Below, piece by piece: positions 17,355 through 26,082 of a DNA stretch of 64,000 bases. The stretch spans positions 62,001 to 126,000 of the forward strand of contig NZ_JANUXZ010000001.1 in NCBI RefSeq assembly GCF_024834055.1. Direction: 5' to 3'. Origin of the DNA: Corynebacterium sp. ES2730-CONJ. Its GTDB lineage: Bacteria > Actinomycetota > Actinomycetes > Mycobacteriales > Mycobacteriaceae. Made by a program: the position numbers and the translations under genes. Every line of letters starts with the position of its first letter. Positions within the stretch are counted from its first letter, which is position 1. The notes under the pieces are model-generated. The model was not told the origin of the DNA, searched no databases, and worked only from the letters and a program-made list of their open reading frames with translations.

Positions 17355-18353
17355 TTACCTCTCCCCTAGAGCCATATCAACGAGCTCGCGGATCTCCGCG
17401 ATCAGGGAGTCGGGTGATTCCACTCGCACAGATGGGCCGTGGATCATGGCTTGACGCTTCAACCAATCGGCGTCAACGTCGCGAAAGACATACCGATTAT
17501 CGCCGAGCGGCTGGGCCAGTGATCGAAGATCGTTCGCTACACCAGGGGTGATGAAGAGCTCAGCCGTGATAAATGTGGTGCCGCTTCCGAGTTGTCCGAT
17601 GAGAAGATCAAGAAAATTGGTCCCTGCTGCAGGCGCATTAAAGTCCCCGTATGCGCTTGATTCTTGGGGGTCTACGATTGAGATATCTGATAGCCGCCTC
17701 AGCCGGAAACAGCGCGGTGCCGCGCGATCGATATCATAACCAATGAGATACAGCCTGTCTTTATAAGTGAGAAGCGCCCATGGGTCTATCCACCGTTCAT
17801 AAAAGTCACTGGCCTGATCACGCTGATAATAGAATCGCAGGCGCTTTCGCTGCGCGATAGCTTCGTCGATAAGATCGAGGTTTTGAGAACTGAGTAGTGA
17901 AAGATCGTTGATGGGGGTGAATAACGGTTTCTCGTTGAGCGAACTTGGCACCCCGCTAGCCGCCAGCTTGGTCCACCCGGACCGGGAAAATGTAGCAAGT
18001 TCTCCGCAACTGTCCATCTTGCCTACGAGACTTAAAACCCGAGCCTCTTCTTCGGTGAATTCGATCGGTGGAAGCTGATAGTCATCGGAGTTAAGGCACC
18101 ACACACTAATACCCTCGATATTGACGTTCTCGAGAGGGACCCCCAACGAAATGAGGGTGTCGATATCACGGGTAAAAAGGCGTCGTGCTGCGGATACCGT
18201 CCGGATGGGCGTCTTAGCGTCTTTTGCGTAGCCATAGACGTCACGGTAAATGTCTTCGAATGTGAGATAACGGCGCCCTGAATGTGCTGCTTCGAGCAAA
18301 GCAAAAGTAAGATTCGTGATTCGGGCTAATTTCACTTCGGTGGGAGTTGCCAC
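17355..18353 (-). CDS. pafB: WYL-domain transcriptional regulator PafB
   Basis: The 332-residue partner of PafC has the same order of domains: an HTH region (residues about 8-75, RITNLTFALLEAAHSGRRYL), a WYL core (KRLRFYYQRDQAS; WALLTYKDRLYLIGYD) and a WCX C-terminus. It acts as a DNA-binding activator with PafC. The start codon is GTG. It begins 6 bp downstream of the pafA stop. PafBC control is linked to DNA damage in mycobacteria; no target operator can be read here. Confidence 0.9.
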   Translation of the reverse strand: MATPTEVKLARITNLTFALLEAAHSGRRYLTFEDIYRDVYGYAKDAKTPIRTVSAARRLFTRDIDTLISLGVPLENVNIEGISVWCLNSDDYQLPPIEFTEEEARVLSLVGKMDSCGELATFSRSGWTKLAASGVPSSLNEKPLFTPINDLSLLSSQNLDLIDEAIAQRKRLRFYYQRDQASDFYERWIDPWALLTYKDRLYLIGYDIDRAAPRCFRLRRLSDISIVDPQESSAYGDFNAPAAGTNFLDLLIGQLGSGTTFITAELFITPGVANDLRSLAQPLGDNRYVFRDVDADWLKRQAMIHGPSVRVESPDSLIAEIRELVDMALGER

Positions 18354-18359
18354 AACGAA

Positions 18360-19757
18360 TCATTCCCTGCCTTCTCGTTTCATGATCTCAATAAGTTCAT
18401 CAACGCGTGTGTCGTGGGGGCTAAACGGGCACCCGAGTTCTACGCTGTGCGGTTCCGACCCATTGACCTTCAGACGCATCCAGTCCGCGGAGAATTCTAC
18501 CCCATGATCCCGGGCAGCTTGGATAAATCGGCCCCGTAAGTGGGCTCGGGTGGTGTGCGGTGGATGTACTTGGGCGATATCTACCAGTCTGGGATCAATC
18601 CACCGATGAATGAGTCCTTTTGATTCCATGATTCGATGCAGACCGCGCTCATTCCTTATGTCGTGGTAGGTCAGTTCCACCTGCTTGAGCTTAGGGTGGG
18701 AGAAATCCGTACTAGATAGTCCGAGGCGGCGTTGGTAGCGCCTCAGCAGTTGAAGTTTGATGATCCAATCAATATCGTGCTCAACGAGGGAATAATCTGT
18801 AGATTCGATGGCCTCTAATACGAGGCGCCACAAGTGACACACCTTAACTAGCTCGGAGTTGGGAGTTGAATTATTGTCGTCGCGGTGTTCCAGCCATTTC
18901 TGTGCGGCTTCAAGGTACCGCCACTGAATATCTAATGCACTCATTGATGGGCCCTTTTCGCACGGGACCACCGCTCGGCCGGTGCAATCACGCGATATCT
19001 CTCGAATGACGGAGATATCCTTTTCGCTGGCCAGCCGCGGAAACTCGATTCCCGCTTCCAGCATCTCCAATACTAGAGTTGTGGAACCTACTTTGAGGGC
19101 GAGAGAGGGTTCGGCCATATTTGAATCCCCCACGATCACATGTAGCCGACGATAGTGATGGGAATCGGCATGGGGCTCATCGCGGGTATTGATGATCGGG
19201 CGCGAGCGTGTTGTGGCACTAGAGACTCCCTCCCATACATGATCGGCGCGCTGAGAGAGCTGGAATGAACCTTCTTGGATACTCCCGGCGCCGCATATAA
19301 GTTGCCTGGTAATTAAGAAAGGCAAGAAGGATCGACCAAGGTGGCGTAACACCGTCTCTCTGGCAACCAGGTAATTCTCATGGCAGCCATAAGAATTTCC
19401 AAACGAGTCTAGATTATTTTTGAAAAGATAGATCCGGTGAGGTCGCCCTTCTTCAGCAAGCGCTCGCTCTGCTTGGCTGGCAAGGGAGTCTACAATCTTA
19501 TCCCCCGCGCGTTCGTAGCTGATGAGTTGGGAGAGACTATCGCACTCGGCGGTGGCCACCTCTGGGTGAGAGCCGACATCTAGATAGAGCCGAGAACCGT
19601 TGGGAATAAAGACATTGGAGCTTTTCCATTGATCCATGACAGGGCGAAAGAGTAGCCGTGCGATCTCGTCGACGTCCAGTCGCGGTTGGCGGACATCTGC
19701 AGATACCGAATTTATTCCGTACTCAGTCTCGATGCCGACGATGCGCCTCGAGAACAC
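18360..19757 (-). CDS. pafA: Pup-protein ligase PafA
   Basis: This 465-residue carboxylate-amine ligase of the glutamine-synthetase-like fold couples the C-terminal Glu of Pup to lysines of target proteins using ATP. The N-terminal loop IVGIETEYGI and blocks such as PNGSRLYLDVGSHPEVATAE, FKNNLDSFGNSYGCHENYL and NTRDEPHADSHHYRRLHV are diagnostic and shared with Dop. Length fits the family (about 450-480). It starts immediately after the pup stop codon. In mycobacteria prcB and prcA stand between pup and pafA; here the two genes abut. Confidence 0.95.
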   Translation of the reverse strand: MFSRRIVGIETEYGINSVSADVRQPRLDVDEIARLLFRPVMDQWKSSNVFIPNGSRLYLDVGSHPEVATAECDSLSQLISYERAGDKIVDSLASQAERALAEEGRPHRIYLFKNNLDSFGNSYGCHENYLVARETVLRHLGRSFLPFLITRQLICGAGSIQEGSFQLSQRADHVWEGVSSATTRSRPIINTRDEPHADSHHYRRLHVIVGDSNMAEPSLALKVGSTTLVLEMLEAGIEFPRLASEKDISVIREISRDCTGRAVVPCEKGPSMSALDIQWRYLEAAQKWLEHRDDNNSTPNSELVKVCHLWRLVLEAIESTDYSLVEHDIDWIIKLQLLRRYQRRLGLSSTDFSHPKLKQVELTYHDIRNERGLHRIMESKGLIHRWIDPRLVDIAQVHPPHTTRAHLRGRFIQAARDHGVEFSADWMRLKVNGSEPHSVELGCPFSPHDTRVDELIEIMKREGRE

Positions 19758-19949
19758 TTACTCGCCGCCCTTTTGGATATAGGAGCGAACAAACTCTTCG
19801 GCATTTGTTTCCAACAAGCCGTCAATTTCATCGAGGAGATCATCCACCCCCTGATGATCTACCTGGATCTGGCTTGCTGAGATATCGCCCAACTCCCCCT
19901 CGTTTTCACCCTCGGGAGATCCTGATTGCATACGATGCTTATGAGCCAT
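19758..19949 (-). CDS. pup: Prokaryotic ubiquitin-like protein Pup, C-terminal Glu form
   Basis: This 63-residue protein is short, acidic and largely disordered, with the central helical region DDLLDEIDGLLETNAEEFV that binds the ATPase coiled coil, and the tail YIQKGGE. The last residue is Glu (codon GAG before TAA), whereas mycobacterial Pup ends in Gln and must be deamidated by Dop before conjugation. Here Pup should be ligation-ready as translated. It lies between dop and pafA with no intergenic space, so expression is coupled. Confidence 0.96.
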   Translation of the reverse strand: MAHKHRMQSGSPEGENEGELGDISASQIQVDHQGVDDLLDEIDGLLETNAEEFVRSYIQKGGE

Positions 19950-21425
19950 TTACACGTGTCCTTTCTTTAGAAACGGAAACCGATTAAATAAGTCTGAATC
20001 TCCGGCTAGATTGCTGATTTCATCGCGGGTATATCCCTGTGGATCCAGCATTGCAAATTTACTGCCAGCGCTCGTCACGGAATCCCAATTAGCAGCATCT
20101 ACGCATGTGTGGGATATGAGGTTGCCACGGAGGTAAGCGCGGGTATCGGCAGGCGGGATATCTGCGCAGGTGGCAATATCTTCCGCGGAGACGAGGGTGA
20201 GCATTCGATGCGATCTCACTAAGGCATGATAAAGGCTGCGCTCGGGGGAAATATCGCAATACTGTAAGTCCAATAATTTGATTTTAGGATCATCAATGTC
20301 TAAACCTCGGCTGAGATAGGCAGAGATCAGTGACCATTTAGCGCACCAGTCGAGTCGGTCTGCGCAGCCTTTATACCCCTCGTCCTCGAGGATATCCATG
20401 GTTTCCATCCACAAAGGGTAAACATACTCATCCGGTTGAATTCTTGAGGCATAGATCCGCAATATGTCGAGAGCAGTCCGTGAAGAACCATCTGCCATCT
20501 GCAATGTCTGAGATAGAGATAGATCTCGTGAAACAAGGCGAATCTGTTGTACTGGATCGGCGAGGCGTAGATCGGAAAAATCTACTCCGTTCTCAATCGC
20601 ATCGAGGATGAGACTGGTCATCCCTAATTTCAGAACAGTTGCGGTTTGTGACATATTTGCGTCGCCAACAATGATATGAAGCCTGCCAAAACGATCGGAA
20701 TCAGCATGAGGTTCATCGCGTGTATTGATAATTCCGCGGTTGAGAGTGGTTTCTAGCGAAATTTCCTGTTCGATATAGTCAGCGCGTTGGCTTATTTGAA
20801 AGCCCGGTTGTTCGCCTAGGGAACCGATACCGACGCGGCCGGCGCCTGTTAAAACTTGGCGACAAACGAAATAGGGAATGAGAGATGACGCTATATCGTC
20901 GAAGTCTGTATCGCGTCGGTAGAGATAGTTCTCGTGACTGCCATAGCTCGCACCCTTTCCGTCGACATTATTTTTGTAGATTCTTAAGGGAGGGCAGGGG
21001 TCATGGTGCTCGAGAATCGAGTGACCCGCCTGAGTTAAATGGGCAATATGGTCGACAGCACGCTGGAGGATGATATCGCCCGCCTGGTCGTAGATCATTG
21101 CATCGCGGGCATTGGTCGTTTCGGGGCTGGAATATTCCGGGTGGGCGTGGTCGACATAGAATCGACCTCCATTCGGGAGCATGACATTCGCTACACCGAG
21201 CGCCCGAGGATCCACGACGGGAATATGATGAAAGCGTTTTAGGTCAAAGCCGCGACGATCTCTAAGTGGATGCTCAGATATATAGTCCCATCGAGTGCTT
21301 AAGGCCTGGTGTTCTAATTGCCCGAAGGCAACGACAGCGTGTGTTGAGGTAATGATGGGGCTTAGCTGCGGCTGATCAGGGCTGGAGATGCCATACTCGG
21401 TTTCGGTACCTAGGATGCGTGACAT
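19950..21425 (-). CDS. dop: Depupylase/deamidase Dop
   Basis: I start at ATG 21425, which overlaps the ARC stop as TGATG; an in-frame TTG one codon upstream is less likely. The 491-residue protein has the paralogous PafA fold: GTETEYGISS at the N-terminus, PNGGRFYVDHAHPEYS, NNVDGKGASYGSHENYL and NTRDEPHADSDRFGRLH. Dop removes Pup from substrates and deamidates Pup-Gln. Because Pup here ends in Glu, only the depupylase activity should be needed. Dop and PafA side by side allow reversible tagging. Confidence 0.94.
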   Translation of the reverse strand: MSRILGTETEYGISSPDQPQLSPIITSTHAVVAFGQLEHQALSTRWDYISEHPLRDRRGFDLKRFHHIPVVDPRALGVANVMLPNGGRFYVDHAHPEYSSPETTNARDAMIYDQAGDIILQRAVDHIAHLTQAGHSILEHHDPCPPLRIYKNNVDGKGASYGSHENYLYRRDTDFDDIASSLIPYFVCRQVLTGAGRVGIGSLGEQPGFQISQRADYIEQEISLETTLNRGIINTRDEPHADSDRFGRLHIIVGDANMSQTATVLKLGMTSLILDAIENGVDFSDLRLADPVQQIRLVSRDLSLSQTLQMADGSSRTALDILRIYASRIQPDEYVYPLWMETMDILEDEGYKGCADRLDWCAKWSLISAYLSRGLDIDDPKIKLLDLQYCDISPERSLYHALVRSHRMLTLVSAEDIATCADIPPADTRAYLRGNLISHTCVDAANWDSVTSAGSKFAMLDPQGYTRDEISNLAGDSDLFNRFPFLKKGHV

Positions 21426-22969
21426 CAAAGTGATCCCCCGATCACACGAGCTTCTTGCACCTCAAGACCGTGGCGCCCTAGGATTCGTGACCACTCGTGG
21501 GGATGCGACGTATTGGGCATATCCTCACTTTCCATATTTTCGGCATCGATTGCGCGCCTGAGATGCTCGCTGGTAATTCCGGAGGCGCTGTCAGTTTGAA
21601 GTTGATCTTTTATGGCGTATTTTTTTGCCCGATCCACGATATTTGCAATCATCGCACCGGAGGCGAAATCGCGGTAGTGGAGGACCTCAACTGTGCCACT
21701 TCGAAGGACCAACTCCACAAAGGGGTGGTCGGCAAACATATATTCCACAGCATTATCGATCAATACAGAAATGTCCTCAGCGTGAGGAATATCTTCACCA
21801 AGATGTTTGGCAAAGATATCGCGAGATTTAGCAGCATCGGGACGACCCACGCGAATTTTAATATCTAAGCGTCCTGGCCTCAGAATAGCTGGGTCGATCA
21901 GCTCTTCCCTATTCGTGGCTCCGATGACAATAACGTTCTTCAATTTTTCCACGCCGTCGAGCTCTGTGAGCAACTGTGGAACTACCGTCGTTTCCATATC
22001 CGAGGATACTCCAGACCCTCGGGTGCGGAAGATGGACTCCATTTCGTCAAAAAAGACTATAACGGGGCGTCCTTCGCTGGCTAGGTCTCGGGCCCGCTCG
22101 AAGATCAGTCGGATGCGGCGTTCCGTTTCACCAACGTACTTATTTAGTAATTCAGGTCCCTTAACGTTGATGAAATAGCTTGATGGTCGAGATCCATCTG
22201 GATCGGATCTTCGCTGAGTGCGCTCGGCTAGAGAATGCGCCACCGCCTTAGCGATGAGGGTTTTCCCACAGCCAGGCGGGCCATAGAGCAAAACACCTTT
22301 GGGTGGAGTGAGATTATAGCGCCGGTAAAGCTCGGGCTCAAGGAAAGGCAGCTCTACAGCATCGTGAATCTGCTCAATTTGCTCAGCCAAGCCCCCCACA
22401 TCCTCATAGGTGATATGAGGGACTTCCTCCAGAGCTAGCCGCGATACTTCAGTTTTAGGAATAACTTCAAAGGCGTAGCCGGATCTTTCATCGACAAGCA
22501 ACGTATCGCCCGGACGAGCTTCGCGCTTTAACTGCTCCTTAATATCATGAGCGATCCTTAGAATCTTCTCTTCACCAGTCTGGGTGGCCACGAGGACGCG
22601 TGCGGAATCCACAACCTCTAACAGAGTCCCCAGCGCGCCTGTGTGCTGAAAATGACAAACCTCGACAACTTGGTTGCCTTCCCCCAGTCGCACTAGTTTA
22701 CCCGGAAGGAGGTCTCGCGGATCTACCAAAGGCGATATCGCGACACGCATCCGTCGATTGCTAGTAAATACCTCTGCGTAACCTTCTCGTGGAGATTGTT
22801 CGAGGTAAACGCCGTAAGTGGACGGTGGTGCCGCCATTTCTTCCAGCTGTCCGTGAAGTTCCTCAAGCTTATGCCGGGAAGCTTTAAGAAGATCCGCCAT
22901 CTTCGCTGCACGCGCCTGGAGTTCGCGGTTTTCTCGCTGCAGTTTAAGCATTGTGGTGGAGGATTGCAT
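21425..22969 (-). CDS. arc: AAA+ ATPase forming ring-shaped complexes (ARC/Mpa)
   Basis: The 514-residue ATPase has an N-terminal coiled coil (about residues 1-50, [19 protein letters not shown]), which binds Pup in Mpa, OB domains, and one AAA module with Walker A GPPGCGKT (near 232), Walker [13 protein letters not shown] (near 303) and arginine-finger region [16 protein letters not shown]. Mycobacterial Mpa ends in a QYL/HbYX tail that docks on the 20S proteasome; this protein ends ARVIGGSL and lacks it. It probably unfolds pupylated proteins without a proteasome. It heads the arc-dop-pup-pafA-pafB-pafC operon. Confidence 0.93.
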   Translation of the reverse strand: MQSSTTMLKLQRENRELQARAAKMADLLKASRHKLEELHGQLEEMAAPPSTYGVYLEQSPREGYAEVFTSNRRMRVAISPLVDPRDLLPGKLVRLGEGNQVVEVCHFQHTGALGTLLEVVDSARVLVATQTGEEKILRIAHDIKEQLKREARPGDTLLVDERSGYAFEVIPKTEVSRLALEEVPHITYEDVGGLAEQIEQIHDAVELPFLEPELYRRYNLTPPKGVLLYGPPGCGKTLIAKAVAHSLAERTQRRSDPDGSRPSSYFINVKGPELLNKYVGETERRIRLIFERARDLASEGRPVIVFFDEMESIFRTRGSGVSSDMETTVVPQLLTELDGVEKLKNVIVIGATNREELIDPAILRPGRLDIKIRVGRPDAAKSRDIFAKHLGEDIPHAEDISVLIDNAVEYMFADHPFVELVLRSGTVEVLHYRDFASGAMIANIVDRAKKYAIKDQLQTDSASGITSEHLRRAIDAENMESEDMPNTSHPHEWSRILGRHGLEVQEARVIGGSL

Positions 22970-22976
22970 GCCGCTC

Positions 22977-22982
22977 AGCTTA
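22977..22982 (-). promoter_or_regulatory. -10 box of the pupylation operon, leaderless
   Basis: TAAGCT on the minus strand ends 7 nt before the ARC ATG (22969), with no Shine-Dalgarno sequence between. Confidence 0.5.
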
Positions 22983-23049
22983 CTCGGTAGTGCACCCTAA
23001 GTCAGATTTAGCGCGCACGGTGAGATGACAGTATCGACGATCACGGAGT

Positions 23050-23091
23050 AAGCCGACTGCCCGCGCGAGTATGTCTCGCAATAGTCGGCTT
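23050..23091 (-). terminator. Nested hairpin between trmI and arc
   Basis: A perfect 9-bp stem AAGCCGACT (23050-23058)/AGTCGGCTT (23083-23091) encloses a second stem GCGAG/CTCGC (23065-23069, 23075-23079). It begins 9 bp after the trmI stop. It lacks a U-run, so it may be a terminator or an mRNA 3' stabiliser. Confidence 0.5.
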
Positions 23092-23099
23092 GGCGCGAG

Positions 23100-23936
23100 C
23101 TACTTCCGAGCTTTACGTTGTGGACGTGGCGGGGTCACCCCATCAGCGAGGCGTCGTGCGAAGACGAGGAATGCGGTGTGAGCATTCATCCGGTGCTCTG
23201 GTCTCGTAGCCAAACCTTCTACACGCCAGTCTCGAACAAGCGATTCCCATGCTCTCGGTTCGGTAAAGCACTGCCGCTCCCGAATACCCTCCATTACCTT
23301 CATGAGCTGGGGGACCGTTGCTACATAGGCCATTATTACGCCGCCCGGAAGGAGTAATTCCTGAGCCTTTTCCAAGCACTCCCACGGCGCAAGCATGTCC
23401 AAGATGATTCGATCCACTGGACCGTTGAGCTCTTCGAGCGAGATTTCTTTAAAGTCACCGAGTCGTGGATGCCACGTGGCGGGTCGTGTACCGAAATACT
23501 GGTCGACATTCGATTCCGCGAACTCGAGGTGGTCCTCCCTAATTTCATAGGAGAAGACTTCGCCCTTCTCTCCGACGGCGCGCAGTAGAGCCATGGACAA
23601 GGCACCAGAGCCGGCACCTGCTTCGAGCACGCGCGCGCCGGGAAAGATATCCCCTTCGACTAAAATCTGCGCGGAGTCCTTAGGGTAGATGACTGCCGCA
23701 CCACGGGGCATAGACAAAACATGATCAACGAGCAGGTGCCGGAAACAAAGGTATTCATAGCCTTGCTCTGATTTGACCACGGTGCCCTCGTGAGAGCCGA
23801 TGATATCGTCGTGGGCGATTGCGCCTTTATGGGTGAATAGTTTCCCACCAGTTTCAAGGACGACTGTCAGATGCCGTCGTTTTGGGTCAGTGAGCTGGAC
23901 GCGATCGCCTACTTGAAAAGGACCTGAATATGCCAT
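23100..23936 (-). CDS. trmI: tRNA (adenine-58-N1)-methyltransferase TrmI
   Basis: The 278-residue Rossmann methyltransferase makes m1A58 in tRNA. An N-terminal beta domain (GPFQVGDRVQLTDPKRR) precedes the SAM loop LEAGAGSGALSMAL (near residue 103), followed by FSYEIREDHLEFAE and the catalytic-site Asp in IILDMLAPWE. The family is widespread in actinobacteria next to ARC and the aminopeptidase gene, as here. A TAGCCT -10 box 8 nt before the ATG overlaps the end of the apeB coding sequence, so it is likely leaderless and separately initiated. Confidence 0.92.
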   Translation of the reverse strand: MAYSGPFQVGDRVQLTDPKRRHLTVVLETGGKLFTHKGAIAHDDIIGSHEGTVVKSEQGYEYLCFRHLLVDHVLSMPRGAAVIYPKDSAQILVEGDIFPGARVLEAGAGSGALSMALLRAVGEKGEVFSYEIREDHLEFAESNVDQYFGTRPATWHPRLGDFKEISLEELNGPVDRIILDMLAPWECLEKAQELLLPGGVIMAYVATVPQLMKVMEGIRERQCFTEPRAWESLVRDWRVEGLATRPEHRMNAHTAFLVFARRLADGVTPPRPQRKARK

Positions 23937-23942
23937 GGGGAT

Positions 23943-25202
23943 TTAGGCTACCAGATAGCTGTGCAGGGCTCGCTGGAGCCCCGCGAGATCTTCGCGATGG
24001 CACAGCTCGCGGGCCGAATGCATACTCAGCAGCGGAATGCCTACGTCGACCGTCGGGATTCCCAGTCGGGTTGCAGAAATTGGGCCAATGGTTGAACCGC
24101 ACGGTACCGCGTTATGGCCCACGAATACTTGAGAGTTGACCCCTGCACGCTCACAGGCTGTAATCCACATAGCGGACGTCTCAGTAGTGGACGCATATCG
24201 TTGATTGGCGTTGACTTTGAGAACGGGGCCACTGCCCAGTATCGGGAAGTTGGTTGTATCGTGCTTATCCGCGTAGTTGGGGTGCAGAGAGTGAGCCGCG
24301 TCTGCGGAAACGCAATGCGAACGGGCATATATTCTCTTGATGGCATCGTAGTTTGCCCCGAGGGATACCGCGGTACGTTCGAGGACATCTCCAAGAAGCG
24401 GCCCAGCAGCACCTGTGATGGATTGGGATCCCACCTCTTCATGGTCGAAACAAGCGAGCACTAATACATCGCTCTTATTCGATGCTCCACCCGCTGATAC
24501 CGCCTCGATGAGAGCTTTGATTCCGGGGAATACTGAGGAGAGATTGTCAAGACGCCCTGCTGCTAGAAATTCCTCATTCAAACCAAAATACTCACCCCGC
24601 TGGGCATCGCAGGTTATCAGATCATGGGAGATGATATCGTCGGCGGCTACACCTGCTGATTGGGCGAGAATATCTGTGATGCTCGTGTCTTCATACCCCA
24701 CTGCGTAGATGGGCTGGGTGTGCTGTTGCCTGTCGATTTTCAATGCCTCATTGCTCGTGCGATCTAAGTGGATGGCGAGCAGCGGGATACGAAAGAGTGC
24801 TGGGGTATCCACGAGCACTGTGGATCCGTTCTTCAACCCTAGACTTCCAGCTAGTCTCAACTCACGGTCGAACCATGACGGAATGATGGGTCCACCGTAG
24901 ACTTCCACCGCTGCTTGATTAAAGCCGTGGCGATGGAGGTCACCGTGGAATTTCAGTTTGAAACCAGGCGAATCGGTATGGGCGCCGATAATTCTGAAGC
25001 CGCTGTGATCTGAGGCCCCCTCTGGTATGAACCAGGCAACAAGTGCTCCCCCGCGGATGAGATAGTGTCCACCTGGAGTGCTGTCCCACGGTTCTGTTTC
25101 CTCTTGACGGACAAAACCTGCGGCAGCTAACAACTGGGCACCGAGATGTGCTGCGTGAAAGGAACTAGGTGCTGCGTGGATAAAATCTTTGATATCGTCC
25201 AT
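23943..25202 (-). CDS. apeB: M18 family aminopeptidase (aspartyl aminopeptidase type)
   Basis: The 419-residue zinc aminopeptidase has the M18 signature order: GAHTDSPGFKLK (His/Asp metal ligands, near residue 91), the dimer-domain region, ACFDHEEVGSQS (catalytic Glu and metal Glu, near 258) and a late GHNAVPCGSTIGPISA. Length matches M18 enzymes (about 420-430). It trims N-terminal residues, preferring acidic ones in characterised members. It diverges from the RecB-like nuclease gene across 48 bp. The ATG is preceded by TAGACT at 7 nt. Confidence 0.92.
   Translation of the reverse strand: MDDIKDFIHAAPSSFHAAHLGAQLLAAAGFVRQEETEPWDSTPGGHYLIRGGALVAWFIPEGASDHSGFRIIGAHTDSPGFKLKFHGDLHRHGFNQAAVEVYGGPIIPSWFDRELRLAGSLGLKNGSTVLVDTPALFRIPLLAIHLDRTSNEALKIDRQQHTQPIYAVGYEDTSITDILAQSAGVAADDIISHDLITCDAQRGEYFGLNEEFLAAGRLDNLSSVFPGIKALIEAVSAGGASNKSDVLVLACFDHEEVGSQSITGAAGPLLGDVLERTAVSLGANYDAIKRIYARSHCVSADAAHSLHPNYADKHDTTNFPILGSGPVLKVNANQRYASTTETSAMWITACERAGVNSQVFVGHNAVPCGSTIGPISATRLGIPTVDVGIPLLSMHSARELCHREDLAGLQRALHSYLVA
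23945..23950 (-). promoter_or_regulatory. -10 box of trmI, leaderless
   Basis: TAGCCT on the minus strand ends 8 nt before the trmI ATG (23936) and overlaps the last codons of apeB. Confidence 0.45.
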
Positions 25203-25209
25203 AGCCTCT

Positions 25210-25215
25210 AGTCTA
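25210..25215 (-). promoter_or_regulatory. -10 box of apeB, leaderless
   Basis: TAGACT on the minus strand ends 7 nt before the apeB ATG (25202). It lies in the same 48-bp gap as the oppositely oriented recB-like promoter. Confidence 0.55.
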
Positions 25216-25236
25216 GAACAGCGAATGAGCGTGGTT

Positions 25237-25242
25237 TAAGAT
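25237..25242 (+). promoter_or_regulatory. -10 box of the RecB-like nuclease gene, leaderless
   Basis: TAAGAT ends 8 nt before the ATG at 25251. A GGGAGG lies between them but ends only 2 nt from the ATG, too close for a normal ribosome-binding site. Confidence 0.45.
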
Positions 25243-25250
25243 GGGAGGTC

Positions 25251-26042
25251 ATGAAGCTAGCTCTCTCCCCCTCGCGACTGTCGGATTTTAAACAGTGCCC
25301 TTTGCTCTACCGGTACCGGGCCATAGATAAGATCCCAGAGAAGAAGACTAGGGCTCAAATTAAGGGCACTGTGGTGCATCAATGTTTAGAAGATCTTTTT
25401 AGCCTCGACCACTCGGCTCGCACCCTCGATTCTTTAACGCGACGCATTCCCGAAGTGTTCGAGCACATGGCAGCTAAAGATCCCGAGATTCGCAATCTCG
25501 TTTCCACTCCAGAGGAGAAACGAGAATTTTTCAATGAGGCGTGGGTCTTGCTGCGCCGCTATTTTGTGGTAGAAAATCCTCGGGGTTTTGATCCTCTGTC
25601 GTGTGAGAAATATATTAACGGCACCTTACCCAATGGGGTGCCTATACGAGGTTTTATTGATCGCGTGGATCGAGCTCCAACGGGGGAATTACGCATTGTG
25701 GATTATAAGACGGGCAAAAAACCTCCTGAGCGCTTTAGCCAGCAAGCTATGGATCAGATGCGGTTTTATGCTCTTGCCTGGTGGCGTTTGAATAACCGCG
25801 TTCCCACCATGCTCCGTCTGATTTATTTAAGCACCGATGATCCATTTCTCGACCTCATACCCGACCGTGAGGATCTCGAGAGGTTCGAGCACTCTCTCGA
25901 TATCGTGTGGGAAAAAATTCAGATGAGAATTGCGGCTCAAGATTTTGAGGCCACCCCATCTCAGTTATGCCCATGGTGCAGTTATCATGCGTTGTGCCCG
26001 CAACAGCAAGGACATAAGCTACCCTTTCCCACCATGAAATAG
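25251..26042 (+). CDS. RecB family exonuclease-like PD-(D/E)XK nuclease with Fe-S cysteines
   Basis: This 263-residue stand-alone nuclease domain has the core motif GFIDRVDRAPTGELRIVDYKTGK (Asp about residue 137, then DYK about 151-153). One Cys lies at residue 16 (FKQCPLLYRYR) and three near the end (CPWCSYHALC, about 240-249), matching the four-cysteine Fe-S arrangement of AddB- and Cas4-type nucleases. It is a likely DNA repair nuclease; no helicase partner is adjacent and no CRISPR is nearby, so Cas4 is unlikely. It converges on fhs with a shared terminator. Confidence 0.85.
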   Translation: MKLALSPSRLSDFKQCPLLYRYRAIDKIPEKKTRAQIKGTVVHQCLEDLFSLDHSARTLDSLTRRIPEVFEHMAAKDPEIRNLVSTPEEKREFFNEAWVLLRRYFVVENPRGFDPLSCEKYINGTLPNGVPIRGFIDRVDRAPTGELRIVDYKTGKKPPERFSQQAMDQMRFYALAWWRLNNRVPTMLRLIYLSTDDPFLDLIPDREDLERFEHSLDIVWEKIQMRIAAQDFEATPSQLCPWCSYHALCPQQQGHKLPFPTMK

Positions 26043-26074
26043 GTCCCAATCAACTAAAAAATTGGGACTTATTT
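26043..26074. terminator. Bidirectional terminator between the nuclease gene and fhs
   Basis: An 8-bp stem GTCCCAAT (26043-26050)/ATTGGGAC (26061-26068) has TTATTT after it on plus and an A-rich loop. It stands between convergent genes. Confidence 0.75.
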
Positions 26075-26082
26075 CAACTGAC

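Noticed and set aside
19757-19758. prcB/prcA remnants between pup and pafA
   Set aside because: The pup stop directly abuts the pafA start; there is no room for even a fragment.
25251-26042. Cas4 with a CRISPR locus
   Set aside because: The nuclease has Cas4/AddB-type cysteines, but no repeats or other cas genes occur anywhere in the window.
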